Shown in pieces: positions 16,523-25,337 of a stretch of 37,486 nt of DNA (positions within the stretch are counted from its first letter, which is position 1; every line of letters starts with the position of its first letter). This DNA is from PCRC01 sp040384665 (GTDB taxonomy: Bacteria > Pseudomonadota > Gammaproteobacteria > Burkholderiales > Burkholderiaceae_C). The position numbers and the translations under genes were made by a program. The DNA lies in NCBI GenBank assembly GCA_040384665.1, contig JAZKIY010000047.1, positions 1 to 37,486 on the forward strand, in the 5' to 3' direction. Below the pieces are notes generated by a model, which made no database searches, had not been told where the DNA came from, and saw only the letters and a program-made list of their open reading frames with translations.

Positions 16523-17943
16523 GCATGAACCTTGTCACGCTGCTCTATTTGGTGGCGTCGGTCTGTTTTATCCAGGCACTGAAGGGCCTGAGCCACCCCA
16601 CCACCTCAATCCGGGGCAACCTGTTCGGCATGATCGGCATGGCGATTGCCGTGATGACCACCGGCGCGCTGATCGTTGAACTCTCTGGCGGCAAGTCGTT
16701 CGGCATGGTCTATGTGCTGGGCGGTCTGCTGGTCGGTGGCAGTCTGGGCGCCTACATGGCGAACAAGGTCGAGATGACCAAGATGCCCGAGCTCGTGGCC
16801 TTCATGCACAGCATGATTGGCCTGGCGGCGGTGTTCATCGCGGTGGCGGCGGTGGCCGAGCCGTACGCCTTTGGCATTGTGCCCAAGGGCGTGGCCATTC
16901 CTGCCGGCAACCGGCTGGAGCTGTTCCTCGGTGCGGCCATCGGCGCCATCACCTTCAGCGGCTCGGTCATTGCGTTCGGCAAGCTCAGCGGCAAGTACAA
17001 GTTCCGCCTGTTCCAGGGTGCGCCGGTGCAGTTTGCCGGTCAGCACAAGCTCAACCTGGTGCTGGGCCTGACCACGCTGGGCCTGGGTCTGGCCTTCATG
17101 TTCACCGGCAGCTGGCCCGCGTTTTTTGCGATGCTGGCACTGGCCTTTGTGATGGGCGTGTTGATCATCATCCCGATCGGCGGCGCCGACATGCCAGTGG
17201 TGGTGTCCATGCTCAACAGCTACTCGGGCTGGGCGGCCGCAGGCATTGGCTTCTCGCTCAACAACAGCATGCTGATCATTGCCGGCTCGCTGGTGGGCAG
17301 CTCGGGCGCCATCCTCTCGTACATCATGTGCAAGGCGATGAACCGCTCATTCTTCAACGTGATTCTGGGCGGTTTTGGCGGCGAGGCCACCACGGCAGCG
17401 GCTGGCAGCGCGGTGCAGCGCAGCGTCAAGAGCGGCAGCGCCGACGACGCGGCCTTTGTGCTCAGCAACGCCGAGACCGTGGTCATCGTGCCGGGCTATG
17501 GCCTGGCGGTGGCCCGGGCCCAGCATGCGGTGAAAGAACTCGCCGCGAAGCTGACCGAAAAAGGCATCACGGTCAAATACGCCATTCACCCGGTGGCTGG
17601 CCGCATGCCGGGCCACATGAACGTGCTGCTGGCCGAGGCCGAAGTGCCTTACGACCAGGTGTTCGAGATGGAAGACATCAACGGCGAGTTTGGCCAGGCC
17701 GATGTCGCCATCATCCTCGGCGCGAACGACGTGGTGAACCCCGCCGCGCACGTGAAGGGCAGTGCCATTTATGGCATGCCGATCCTGGAGGCCTACAAGG
17801 CCAAGACGGTGATCGTCAACAAGCGCTCGATGGCCGCTGGCTACGCCGGCCTGGACAACGAGCTGTTCTACATGGACAAAACCATGATGGTGTTCGGCGA
17901 TGCCAAGAAGGTCGTCGAGGACATGGGCAAAGCCATCGAGTGA
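16519..17943 (+). CDS. pntB: NAD(P) transhydrogenase subunit beta
   Basis: A 474-residue beta subunit. Residues 1-275 form the multi-helix proton channel domain, with the SGSVIAFGKLSGKY and GGADMPVVVSMLNSYSGWAA segments typical of PntB. After the linker comes the NADP(H)-binding domain III, with GYGLAVARAQH (326-336) and the conserved AGRMPGHMNVLLAEA and NDVVNPAA segments. Normal length. The ATGA overlap with the membrane part of alpha indicates coupling. The enzyme supplies NADPH, which fits the neighbouring fatty-acid and redox genes but does not tie it to them. Confidence 0.97.
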   Translation: MSMNLVTLLYLVASVCFIQALKGLSHPTTSIRGNLFGMIGMAIAVMTTGALIVELSGGKSFGMVYVLGGLLVGGSLGAYMANKVEMTKMPELVAFMHSMIGLAAVFIAVAAVAEPYAFGIVPKGVAIPAGNRLELFLGAAIGAITFSGSVIAFGKLSGKYKFRLFQGAPVQFAGQHKLNLVLGLTTLGLGLAFMFTGSWPAFFAMLALAFVMGVLIIIPIGGADMPVVVSMLNSYSGWAAAGIGFSLNNSMLIIAGSLVGSSGAILSYIMCKAMNRSFFNVILGGFGGEATTAAAGSAVQRSVKSGSADDAAFVLSNAETVVIVPGYGLAVARAQHAVKELAAKLTEKGITVKYAIHPVAGRMPGHMNVLLAEAEVPYDQVFEMEDINGEFGQADVAIILGANDVVNPAAHVKGSAIYGMPILEAYKAKTVIVNKRSMAAGYAGLDNELFYMDKTMMVFGDAKKVVEDMGKAIE

Positions 17944-18005
17944 CCGGCGCCACAGAAAGCGCTGCACACGTGGACAGAGGGATGAAATGAACAACGGAGA
18001 CCGAC

Positions 18006-19682
18006 ATGACGACTGAACGAGCCTGGCTTTCGGCCTACCCCGCCGGGGTACCTGCAGACATTGACCCGACGGCCTACACCTCGCTGGTGGCGCTGATGGA
18101 CGAGAGTTTCCAGAAGTACGGCGGCCGCACCGCCTACAGCTTCATGGGCAAGGACATCACCTTCGGACAGACCGACTCGCTCAGCCAGGCCTTCGGCGCC
18201 TACCTGCAGAGCCTGGGCCTGGCCAAGGGCGACCGCATCGCACTGATGATGCCCAACTGCCCCCAGTACCCGGTGGCGGTGGCGGCTGTCCTGCGCGCCG
18301 GCTACGTGGTGGTCAACGTCAACCCGCTGTACACGCCGCGCGAGCTGGAGCACCAGCTGAAAGACTCGGGCTCCAAAGCGATTGTCATCATTGAGAACTT
18401 TGCCAGCACACTGCAGCAGTGCCTTGCCGCCACGCCGGTCAAGCACGTGGTGCTGGTGGCCATGGGCGACATGCTGGGCCTGGTCAAGGGCAGCATCGTC
18501 AACTACGTGGTGCGCAACGTCAAGAAAATGGTGCCGGCCTACAGCCTGCCCAACGCGGTGCGCTTCAACGACGCGGTGGCCCGTGGCACCAAACTCACGC
18601 TCAAGCGGCCCGACGTCAAACCCGACGACGTGGCCCTGCTGCAGTACACCGGTGGCACCACCGGTGTCAGCAAGGGCGCTGTGCTGCTGCACCGCAACGT
18701 GATCGCCAACCTGCTGCAGTCCGAGGCCTGGAACCAGCCCGCCATGGCCAAGGTGCCAGCCAACGAACAGCCCACCGCTGTCTGCGCGCTGCCGCTGTAC
18801 CACATCTTCGCCTTCACGGTGAACATGATGCTGGGCATGCGCATGGGCGGAAAAACCATCCTGATCCCCAACCCGCGCGACCTGCCTGCCGTGCTGAAGG
18901 AATTGTCCAAACACACCTTCCACAGCTTCCCGGCCGTCAACACGCTGTTCAACGGCCTGGCCAACCACCCCGACTTCAACACCGTCAACTGGAGCAACCT
19001 GAAGGTGTCTCTGGGCGGCGGCATGGCGGTGCAGGGTGCGGTGGCCAAGCTGTGGCTGGAAAAGACCGGCTGCCCGATCTGCGAAGGCTACGGCCTGTCG
19101 GAAACCTCGCCCTCGGCCAGCTGCAACCCGGTCACGGCCAAGGAGTACACCGGCACCATCGGCGTGCCCATTCCTGGAACATGGATGAAGCTGCTGGACG
19201 ACGACGGCGTCGAGGTCACCGACGGACCCGGCGAGATCGCCATCAAGGGCCCGCAGGTGATGGCCGGCTACTGGCAGCGGCCCGATGAGACCGCCAAGGT
19301 CATGACCCCCGACGGCTACTTCAAGACCGGCGATGTCGGCATCATGGACGCCCGCGGTTTCTTCAAGATCGTTGACCGCAAAAAAGACATGGTGCTGGTC
19401 AGTGGCTTCAACGTCTACCCGAACGAGGTGGAAGAGGTTGTGGCCGGTCTGGAAGGCGTGATGGAGTGCGCGGTGGTCGGTGTGGCCGACGAGAAAACCG
19501 GCGAAGCGGTCAAGCTGGTCATCGTCAAGAAAGACCCGGCACTGACCGAAGCCCAGGTGCGCGATTTCTGCCGCACCAACCTCACCGGCTACAAGCAACC
19601 CAAGGTGGTGGAGTTCCGCACCGAGATGCCCAAAACACCGGTGGGCAAGATCCTGCGCCGCGAGCTGCGGGACAAGAAGTAA
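18006..19682 (+). CDS. fadD: Long-chain acyl-CoA synthetase
   Basis: A 558-residue AMP-forming acyl-CoA ligase that activates fatty acids via acyl-AMP. The ATP-binding P-loop YTGGTTGVSKG is at 214-224, and the adenylate motif GYGLSETSP near residue 362. The C-terminal signature KTGDVGIMDARGFFKIVDRKKD is followed by GFNVYPNEVEEV. The C-terminal catalytic lysine is in MPKTPVGKILRRELR. The GGAGAC ribosome site precedes the ATG, 62 bases after pntB. The product would feed beta-oxidation enzymes like those at the left end of the window. It ends before a strong terminator. Long-chain preference is inferred from family. Confidence 0.95.
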   Translation: MTTERAWLSAYPAGVPADIDPTAYTSLVALMDESFQKYGGRTAYSFMGKDITFGQTDSLSQAFGAYLQSLGLAKGDRIALMMPNCPQYPVAVAAVLRAGYVVVNVNPLYTPRELEHQLKDSGSKAIVIIENFASTLQQCLAATPVKHVVLVAMGDMLGLVKGSIVNYVVRNVKKMVPAYSLPNAVRFNDAVARGTKLTLKRPDVKPDDVALLQYTGGTTGVSKGAVLLHRNVIANLLQSEAWNQPAMAKVPANEQPTAVCALPLYHIFAFTVNMMLGMRMGGKTILIPNPRDLPAVLKELSKHTFHSFPAVNTLFNGLANHPDFNTVNWSNLKVSLGGGMAVQGAVAKLWLEKTGCPICEGYGLSETSPSASCNPVTAKEYTGTIGVPIPGTWMKLLDDDGVEVTDGPGEIAIKGPQVMAGYWQRPDETAKVMTPDGYFKTGDVGIMDARGFFKIVDRKKDMVLVSGFNVYPNEVEEVVAGLEGVMECAVVGVADEKTGEAVKLVIVKKDPALTEAQVRDFCRTNLTGYKQPKVVEFRTEMPKTPVGKILRRELRDKK

Positions 19683-19731
19683 GCACGCTGCAGCGCTGCC
19701 CACAACACAACGTGCGCAGCGCACAATCCCA

Positions 19732-19755
19732 AGGCGGCTCCGGCCGCCTTTTTCA
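19732..19755 (+). terminator. Intrinsic terminator after fadD
   Basis: Stem aaggcggc (19732-19739), loop tccg, stem gccgcctt (19744-19751), then a T-run. A perfect 8-bp GC-rich hairpin located 49 bases after the fadD stop and before the nucleosidase gene. Confidence 0.8.
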
Positions 19756-19776
19756 CGCCCGCACCACCGACACACC

Positions 19777-20541
19777 ATGACCCGTACCGCCATCCTCAGC
19801 GCGCTGATCGACGAACAGCGCAGTCTGATTGCCCAACTGGAAAACCCGAGCGAGGTGCAACACGCAGGCCGCCGTTTCTGGTGCGGCCGCCTGCATGGGC
19901 AGGACGTGGTGCTGGCGCTGTCTCGGATTGGCAAGGTGGCGGCGGCCACCACCGCCACCGCGCTGGTTGAGAAATTTCAGGTCGGCCGCATCGTGTTCAC
20001 CGGTGTGGCCGGCGGGCTGGCGCCCGAGGTGCGCGTGGGCGACCTGGTGCTGGCGACCGACTTCCTGCAGCACGACCTGGACGCGTCGCCCATCGTGCCG
20101 CGCTACGAGGTGCCGCTGTATGGCCGCACCCGCTTCGCGGCCGACGCCGCGCTGAACACCCACCTGCGCCACGCCGCCACCGAGGCGTTTGCCGCGCTGC
20201 CGCAGTGGCTGGGTGCCGACACGGTGCAGCGCTATGCGTTAGGCCAGGCCCGCATCCACCAGGGACTGGTGGCCAGTGGCGACCGGTTTGTGTCGGTGCT
20301 GGGCGAAAGCCAGCGCCTGCAGGCCGACCTGTTGGCCCATGGGCATACCGCGCTGGCGGTGGAAATGGAAGGCGCGGCGGTGGCGCAGGTGTGTTTTGAC
20401 TACGGCGTGCCATTCGCCGCCGTGCGCACCATCTCCGACCGGGCCGACGCCACGGCGCACGCCGACTTCACCCAGTTCGTGCGCGACGTGGCCAGCCATT
20501 ACGCCGAAGCGGTGCTGGGACGTTTTCTCAGAATGCTCTGA
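19777..20541 (+). CDS. mtnN: 5'-methylthioadenosine/S-adenosylhomocysteine nucleosidase
   Basis: A 254-residue nucleoside phosphorylase-fold enzyme that hydrolyses MTA and SAH to adenine and the ribosyl thioether, recycling by-products of methylation and polyamine synthesis. Conserved elements: Glu13 near the N-terminus (ILSALIDEQ), GVAGGLAPEVRVGDLV (76-91), substrate-binding VEMEGAAVAQV (195-205) and catalytic Asp221 in RTISDRAD. It is slightly longer than the 232-residue E. coli enzyme, with an insert around 135-155. It is separated from fadD by a terminator, so it probably has its own promoter. It ends at a repeat copy facing corA. Confidence 0.92.
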   Translation: MTRTAILSALIDEQRSLIAQLENPSEVQHAGRRFWCGRLHGQDVVLALSRIGKVAAATTATALVEKFQVGRIVFTGVAGGLAPEVRVGDLVLATDFLQHDLDASPIVPRYEVPLYGRTRFAADAALNTHLRHAATEAFAALPQWLGADTVQRYALGQARIHQGLVASGDRFVSVLGESQRLQADLLAHGHTALAVEMEGAAVAQVCFDYGVPFAAVRTISDRADATAHADFTQFVRDVASHYAEAVLGRFLRML

Positions 20542-20608
20542 TTTTTATAGCTGAATCGCCAGATTCCACTAGGGCCGAGAGCCAATTTGGCTTGAAGTTG
20601 CTCCTCAA
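20541..20608 (-). repeat. Short interspersed repeat, copy 2 (between mtnN and corA)
   Basis: This segment fills the gap between the convergent mtnN and corA genes. Reverse-complemented, its core 20557-20575 reads gccctagtggaatctggcg and matches copy 1 at 17 of 19 bases. A ctataaaaat end abuts the mtnN stop. It contains the palindrome agccaa-t-ttggct (20580-20592). I recall AT-ended repeats of this type scattered through Comamonadaceae genomes; that is memory, not a search. No other terminator is visible in this gap. Confidence 0.6.
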
Positions 20609-20623
20609 ACACCCGCTGAACGC

Positions 20624-21613
20624 CTATTTCAGCCAGCCCCGGCTGCGGAAATACAGCATCGGCCCAATCGCCGACGCCGCCATCAAGCCGAGTGCAAACG
20701 GGTAGCCATAGGCCCATTCCAGCTCCGGGAACCAGCCCTTGAAGTTCATGCCGTAGATGCTGGCAATCAGCGTGGGCGGCAGCACCGCGGCCGACGCGAC
20801 CGAGAAGATCTTGATGATCTTGTTCTGGTTGATGTTGATGAAACCGACGGTGGCGTCCATCAAGAAGTTGATCTTGTCGAACAAGAAACCCGTGTGCGAG
20901 TCGAGCGAGTCCATGTCGCGCAGAATCTGCCGCGCCTCCTCGAACTGCTCGGTGCTCAGCATGCGGCTGCGCATCATGAAGCTGACCGCGCGGCGGCTGT
21001 CCATCACGTTGCGGCGGATGCGGCCGTTCAGGTCTTCCTGGCGTGCGATGGTGGCCAGCACCTCGCCGGCAATTTCGTCGGTGATGTCGCCCGACAGCAC
21101 CTTGGCGCTGGTTTTTTCCAGCTGGTCGTGCACGCCTTCCAGCGTGTCGGCGCTGTACTCGGCGTCGGCGTCGAACAGCTTCAGCAGCACCTCGCGGGCG
21201 TCTTCGATCAGCCCCGGCATGCGGCGTGCGCGCATGCGCAGCAAACGGAACACCGGCACGTCTTCGTCGTGGATGGAGAACAGCACGCCCTTGCTCTTCA
21301 GGTCGTTGTTCACCAGGTTCAGGATGAAGGCGACCCGCACCGTGCGTGGCTCGTCCTCGTCGGCGATCAGAAAGTCGCTGCGGATGTGGCGTTCGCCGTT
21401 GTCTTCTTCGTAGAAGCGGGCGGATTCCTCGATGTCCTCGTCCATCGCGTCTTCCGGGATGGACAGGCCGTAGTGCTGCTTGATCCAGCGCTTTTCTTCC
21501 ACGGTGGGCGACTCCAGGTCGACCCAGATCGGCTGGAACCTGGCCAGCTCTTCGAGCGATTCGATTTCTTCCTGGAACAGGCGGCCGTTGGCCAGGGTAA
21601 AGATGTTGAGCAT
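20624..21613 (-). CDS. corA: CorA-family magnesium/cobalt transporter
   Basis: A 329-residue CorA. It has a large cytoplasmic N-terminal domain rich in acidic and helical sequence (1-265), then two membrane helices at the C-terminus. The hallmark GMN motif at 288-290 (IYGMNFKGW) closes helix 1. The FININQNKIIKIFSVASAAVLPPTLIASIYGMN region forms the pore helix. CorA pentamers import Mg2+, Co2+ or Ni2+ by a gated channel. A GAGCGCGTC stretch rather than a strong ribosome site precedes the ATG at 21613. Convergent with mtnN. Ion preference cannot be read from sequence. Confidence 0.95.
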   Translation of the reverse strand: MLNIFTLANGRLFQEEIESLEELARFQPIWVDLESPTVEEKRWIKQHYGLSIPEDAMDEDIEESARFYEEDNGERHIRSDFLIADEDEPRTVRVAFILNLVNNDLKSKGVLFSIHDEDVPVFRLLRMRARRMPGLIEDAREVLLKLFDADAEYSADTLEGVHDQLEKTSAKVLSGDITDEIAGEVLATIARQEDLNGRIRRNVMDSRRAVSFMMRSRMLSTEQFEEARQILRDMDSLDSHTGFLFDKINFLMDATVGFININQNKIIKIFSVASAAVLPPTLIASIYGMNFKGWFPELEWAYGYPFALGLMAASAIGPMLYFRSRGWLK

Positions 21614-21811
21614 GACGCGCTCCCTAACAGGTCTGACACGGGGTCACAGGGGCGGGCACGCGGGCCCGCAACGGGGTTGATTGGCGCTTCCAACGTCCCG
21701 TGCGGGCGTTGGAAGCTACCGACTGGGGCAGCTTTCCACGGGGTTCTCCAAGAACAAAAGTGCCGCAATTATGCGCGCAAACCCATGACACAGGCGCGCG
21801 CCGCAGCAGGC

Positions 21812-23041
21812 TCAGAGCGGCTGGCTGTCGGTGGCGAAAAACGCCATCAGCTGGTCTTTTCGCGCGTAGGCATCCTGGTGGCCGAGGGCAATCAGCGCAT
21901 GGACGAACGCCGGCTCGAACAGCAAATAACTGGCCAGTGCCGCGCCGCCACCGGTGCGGTGGTCGAGCGCCCCCAGGCCGCGCAGGGCCTGGCGCAGGGC
22001 CGGCGGCAGGTCACCGGTGTGCGCCTGCGCCAGCGCGTCGAGCGACTGCGACGGCTGGATCGCCAGCACGTCCAGCGGGTGCAGGTCCAGCGTGTCCGCC
22101 ACACCGGGCGGCAGCGTGGCAATGGTTTTGTTGATCCGGAGCGCCTGCTCCACATCGGCCTGCAACGTGTCGTGGAACACGCTGGCCATGGCGTGCCCGG
22201 CAATGCCGCCCAGACCAGGGGACTTGCCCATCGCCTGTGGGATGAAAGCCGCCCGCTGCGGCTGGCTCACCCCCACCACCAGCACCTGTTGTGCGCCGAG
22301 GTGCACGGCCGGCGACAGCGGCGAGATCTGCCGCATCGAGCCGTCGCCAAAAAATTCGCAGCGCTCGTCCACCCACAGCGGGGTGGACGGGAAAATGAAC
22401 GGGATGGCGCTGGACGCCATCAGGTGCTCGATGGTGATCGGCTGGAAATCCACCATCCGCCCCGGTCGCCTCCAGGCGCGGCCCACAGTGTCTTTCAGGG
22501 TGTGGCAAAACGTCCAGTGGATGCCGCTGGTGTAGCTCGACGCCGTGACCGCCAGCACATCGATGGTCCCGCTTTCCAGCGACGCCTCGATGCCCGGCAG
22601 GGAAATGGCGCGGTGCAGCGTGTCCACCAGCGGCAGGCTGTCCAGCAGCGCGCCCTGCCGGCGAACGTTGCGCGACAGGTTGAACGCCGCCGCCAGCCGG
22701 CTGCGGCTGTCCAGCCAGCTCGCCCAGCGCGAGATTTTCAGGCTGTAGACGTCGCGCGAGCGGGTGCGTTGCCAGAAGGTTGCCAGCTCCTCGAACGCGT
22801 CCAGCCCGCGGGTGGCGCAGCCCGCCAGAAACGAGGCGTTCAGCGCACCGGCCGAGGTGCCCACCAATATCTGGAATGGAAAGGTCTTGGGCGCCGACGG
22901 GCGCTGCCGCAGCATCGCCGCAATCGCTTGCAACACACCCACCTGGTAAGCAGTGCGTGCGCCGCCCCCCATCAGCACCAGGGCGCGCTTGGGCGGGCCT
23001 TCGTGTGCAGAAGCGGCATTCAGAAAAGTGTCCACACTCAT
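21812..23041 (-). CDS. Patatin-like phospholipase
   Basis: A 409-residue patatin-family hydrolase with a Ser-Asp dyad. The oxyanion loop is GGGARTAYQVG (25-35), the nucleophile Ser63 in GTSAG (61-65), and the Asp233 motif is FGDGSMRQ. Such enzymes hydrolyse acyl ester bonds of phospholipids or other lipids. There is no signal peptide, so it may act in the cytoplasm or on the inner membrane. The conserved core ends by about residue 260; the remaining 150 residues are helical, of unknown role. The ATG at 23041 is used since upstream in-frame sequence is antisense to hpf and ptsN. It diverges from hpf across 249 bases. Substrate unknown. Confidence 0.92.
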   Translation of the reverse strand: MSVDTFLNAASAHEGPPKRALVLMGGGARTAYQVGVLQAIAAMLRQRPSAPKTFPFQILVGTSAGALNASFLAGCATRGLDAFEELATFWQRTRSRDVYSLKISRWASWLDSRSRLAAAFNLSRNVRRQGALLDSLPLVDTLHRAISLPGIEASLESGTIDVLAVTASSYTSGIHWTFCHTLKDTVGRAWRRPGRMVDFQPITIEHLMASSAIPFIFPSTPLWVDERCEFFGDGSMRQISPLSPAVHLGAQQVLVVGVSQPQRAAFIPQAMGKSPGLGGIAGHAMASVFHDTLQADVEQALRINKTIATLPPGVADTLDLHPLDVLAIQPSQSLDALAQAHTGDLPPALRQALRGLGALDHRTGGGAALASYLLFEPAFVHALIALGHQDAYARKDQLMAFFATDSQPL

Positions 23042-23182
23042 GGGTCCGATGCTAAAGGCAGTTGGTACACCACAGACGTTGAAAAGATGGTGGTATGTCT
23101 CCCTTGCAGACCAAATGCTTACACGGCCGGCGCAGCGCAGGCACGCCGCCTCAGGTTTTCCCGAAAAAGAATGTTTCTGCGC

Positions 23183-23211
23183 TTGCAATTGCCGTGGTCT
23201 GGGCGCATAGT
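23183..23211 (+). promoter_or_regulatory. Candidate promoter of hpf
   Basis: ttgcaa (23183-23188) and catagt (23206-23211) are spaced by 17 bases and match sigma-70 boxes at 4 of 6 positions each. They lie about 80 bases before the hpf ATG. Otherwise the 249-base gap shows only a small hairpin (gccgg/ccggc, starting near 23237) and no gene. Confidence 0.4.
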
Positions 23212-23290
23212 GAATTTGAGTGCGACGAAGTTGCTCTGCCGGCTGGCCCGGCATTCGCACTCTTAACCTGTAGCCAAGGAGGTTCTTTTT

Positions 23291-23620
23291 ATGAACTTGA
23301 CGATCAGTGGTCACCACCTCGAAGTCACCCCCGCCCTGCGTAACTATGTGACCAGCAAGCTGGACCGGATCAGCCGGCATTTCGATCAACTCGTCGACGT
23401 CAAAGTGCTGCTGACGGTCGAGAAGCAAAAGGAAAAGCAAGGTCGCCAGCGCGCTGAATGCAACATCCACGTCAAGGGCAACGACATGTTTGCCGAAAGC
23501 GCCCACGAAGACCTGTACGCCGCGGTGGACGACCTGGTCGATAAGCTGGACCGCCAGGTGGTGCGCCACAAAGACCGTCTGCAGGCCCACAACCACCTCG
23601 CGCCCAAGCGCCTGATGTGA
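23291..23620 (+). CDS. hpf: Ribosome hibernation-promoting factor, short form
   Basis: A 109-residue HPF/YfiA-family protein that binds the 30S decoding region in stationary phase and promotes 100S dimers. It begins MNLTISGHHLEVTPALRNYV and has the family's basic residues in KLDRISRHFDQLVDVKVLL and the FAESAHEDLYAAVDDLVDKLDRQV helix. It is the short form lacking the dimerising C-terminal domain. A strong AAGGAGG ribosome site precedes the ATG. A terminator follows, then ptsN and hprK, the usual PTS-Ntr neighbourhood of proteobacteria. rpoN, which often precedes hpf, is absent here; a divergent patatin gene stands in its place. Confidence 0.95.
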   Translation: MNLTISGHHLEVTPALRNYVTSKLDRISRHFDQLVDVKVLLTVEKQKEKQGRQRAECNIHVKGNDMFAESAHEDLYAAVDDLVDKLDRQVVRHKDRLQAHNHLAPKRLM

Positions 23621-23647
23621 CCCTGCCCGCAGCAGCCTGTTGCACCG

Positions 23648-23679
23648 AAGCCGCCACGCACCATGCCTGGCGGCTTTTT
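23648..23679 (+). terminator. Intrinsic terminator after hpf
   Basis: Stem aagccgcca (23648-23656), 11-base loop, stem tggcggctt (23668-23676), then a short T-run. A perfect 9-bp stem, 28 bases after the hpf stop, that separates hpf from ptsN transcription. Confidence 0.8.
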
Positions 23680-23762
23680 CGTTTCTGGTCGCACTCCCGA
23701 AGACGCCCACGGCACGTCCCGCGCCGAACCGGTACTTTGTGACAGAATGCTGCACCGCAACA

Positions 23763-23792
23763 TTGTTGAAGCTGTCATGCCCCCGCCATAAT
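23763..23792 (+). promoter_or_regulatory. Candidate promoter of ptsN
   Basis: ttgttg (23763-23768) and cataat (23787-23792) are spaced by 18 bases, a fair sigma-70 promoter, with the ptsN ATG 19 bases after the -10 box. The terminator upstream makes a promoter here necessary. Confidence 0.45.
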
Positions 23793-23810
23793 GCGCGCTG
23801 AGAACCCGAC

Positions 23811-24278
23811 ATGAACCGCCTTGCCACCATCCTGCCTGCAGCCCAAGTGCTGGTGAGCGTTGACGCCACCAGCAAGAAGCGTGCTTTTGAAGAAGCCGGC
23901 CTGCTGTTTGAGAACCTGCATGGCCTCAGCCGCGCACTCATCACCGACAGCCTGTTTGCCCGCGAGCGCCTTGGCTCCACCGGCCTGGGCCATGGGGTGG
24001 CGATTCCGCATGGTCGCATCAAGGGTCTGAAGTCCCCAATGGCCGCGGTGTTCCAACTGGCCCAACCGATTGGCTTTGACGCGCCCGACGAACAGCCGGT
24101 TGGCGTGCTGATTTTCCTGCTGGTGCCCGAAACAGCCACCCAGAAACACCTCGAAATCCTGTCCGAGATTGCCGAGCTGCTGAGCGACGCCAGCCTGCGG
24201 GAAAAGATCAAGGCCAGCGACAGCGCCGAATCCTTGCACAGCATGATCGCAGGCTGGCAGTCCATCCAGCCTGCTTGA
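23811..24278 (+). CDS. ptsN: PTS-Ntr EIIA component
   Basis: A 155-residue EIIA-Ntr, the terminal phospho-acceptor of the nitrogen-related phosphotransferase chain. The active-site His67 is in the diagnostic GVAIPHGRI. Other family features are GSTGLGHG before the His and the helical C-terminus with LEILSEIAELLSD. Such proteins do not transport sugar. They regulate potassium uptake, sigma-54-linked genes and stress responses through their phosphorylation state. hprK follows, as in many betaproteobacteria, with a repeat in the 108-base gap. Confidence 0.95.
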   Translation: MNRLATILPAAQVLVSVDATSKKRAFEEAGLLFENLHGLSRALITDSLFARERLGSTGLGHGVAIPHGRIKGLKSPMAAVFQLAQPIGFDAPDEQPVGVLIFLLVPETATQKHLEILSEIAELLSDASLREKIKASDSAESLHSMIAGWQSIQPA

Positions 24279-24318
24279 GGACATGGTCTTCCATTTGGCC
24301 GATGTGCAATTTTCCGCC

Positions 24319-24386
24319 GGGCCGCCCCAAGGAAAATTAGCCCCCTCGGGGGGCAGCGAACCACACGCAGTGGGGAGCGTGGGGGC
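24319..24386 (+). repeat. G/C-rich interspersed repeat forming the hprK leader
   Basis: This segment begins gggccgcccc, contains the hairpin cccc-ctcg-gggg and ends in gagcgtgggggc immediately before the hprK ATG. I recall near-identical blocks (gggccgcccc ... ccccctcgggggg ... gagcgtggggg) dispersed between genes in Comamonadaceae; that is memory, not a search. The G-rich end serves as the only ribosome-site-like sequence for hprK. A weakly similar stretch lies at 25826-25862 in the fur/bamE gap. Confidence 0.55.
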
Positions 24387-25337
24387 ATGAAACCCACCGC
24401 CGTCAGCGCCGACGCGCTGTTTGAAGACCACCGCGCCACCCTGCGCTGGGAATGGGTGGCGGGTCTTGGTGCTTCCGAGCGGCGCTTTGACGAGGTGGCG
24501 GTGCGCGCGGCCAGTTCCGGCGCCGACCTGGTGGGTTACCTCAACTACATCCACCCTTACCGGGTCCAGATCCTGGGCGAACGCGAGGTGTCCTACCTGA
24601 CCAACGCATCGCCGGAAGATTGCGCCCGGCGCATTGCCCGCATCGTGACACTGGAGCCGCCGGTGCTGATCCTGGCCGACAACCAGACCGCGCCAGACAC
24701 CCTGTTGTCCATGTGCGAGCGGGCGCAGATTCCAATGTTTGCAACCAAGGAATCGTCGGCGTTTGTCATTGACGTGCTGCGTGCCTACCTGTCCAAGCAC
24801 TTTGCCGACCGAACCACCATCCACGGCGTGTTCATGGACATCCTGGGCCTGGGTGTGATGATCACCGGCGACTCGGGCCTGGGCAAAAGCGAACTCGGGC
24901 TGGAGCTGATTTCACGCGGCAATGGTTTGGTGGCCGACGATGCGGTAGACCTCTACCGCATCAACCAGACCACCATCGAGGGGCGCTGCCCCGAGCTGCT
25001 GCAAAACCTGCTGGAAGTGCGTGGCATCGGCCTGCTGGACATCCGCGCGATTTTTGGCGAAACGGCGGTGCGCCGCAAGATGCGGCTCAAGCTCATCGTG
25101 CACCTGGTGCGGCGCGAAATCCTGGAACGCGACTACGAACGCCTGCCGTCCGAACCACTGACACTCAACGTGCTCGGCATCCCGGTCCGCAAGGTCGTGA
25201 TCCAGGTGGTCGCCGGGCGCAACATCGCCGTGCTGGTGGAAGCTGCCGTGCGCAACACCATCCTGCAGTTGCGTGGCATCGACACCTACCAGGAGTTTGT
25301 GGCACGCCAGCGCGAAGCGATGGAACGCGGGGACTGA
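24387..25337 (+). CDS. hprK: HPr kinase/phosphorylase
   Basis: A 316-residue HprK/P that phosphorylates or dephosphorylates Ser46 of HPr-type carriers. The Walker A loop GDSGLGKSE is at 161-169, the conserved His146 in TIHGVFMDI, and the family signature LEVRGIGLLDIRAIFG at 209-224. The C-terminus ends in AMERGD. The gene sits behind ptsN, so it belongs to the PTS-Ntr regulatory branch, not sugar uptake. The start is the ATG right after the repeat; no classic ribosome site is present other than its G-rich end. Its stop TGA directly abuts the stop of the convergent fur gene. Confidence 0.96.
   Translation: MKPTAVSADALFEDHRATLRWEWVAGLGASERRFDEVAVRAASSGADLVGYLNYIHPYRVQILGEREVSYLTNASPEDCARRIARIVTLEPPVLILADNQTAPDTLLSMCERAQIPMFATKESSAFVIDVLRAYLSKHFADRTTIHGVFMDILGLGVMITGDSGLGKSELGLELISRGNGLVADDAVDLYRINQTTIEGRCPELLQNLLEVRGIGLLDIRAIFGETAVRRKMRLKLIVHLVRREILERDYERLPSEPLTLNVLGIPVRKVVIQVVAGRNIAVLVEAAVRNTILQLRGIDTYQEFVARQREAMERGD

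Noticed and set aside
17868..19958. Open frame of about 700 codons on the minus strand
   Set aside because: Antisense to fadD with low-complexity His/Gln/Val composition; a shadow.
23242..23260. Sigma-54 promoter before hpf (tggcccg...tcgca)
   Set aside because: The invariant GC of the -12 element is preceded by TC rather than TT and the -24 element has a mismatch; the sigma-70 candidate upstream fits better.
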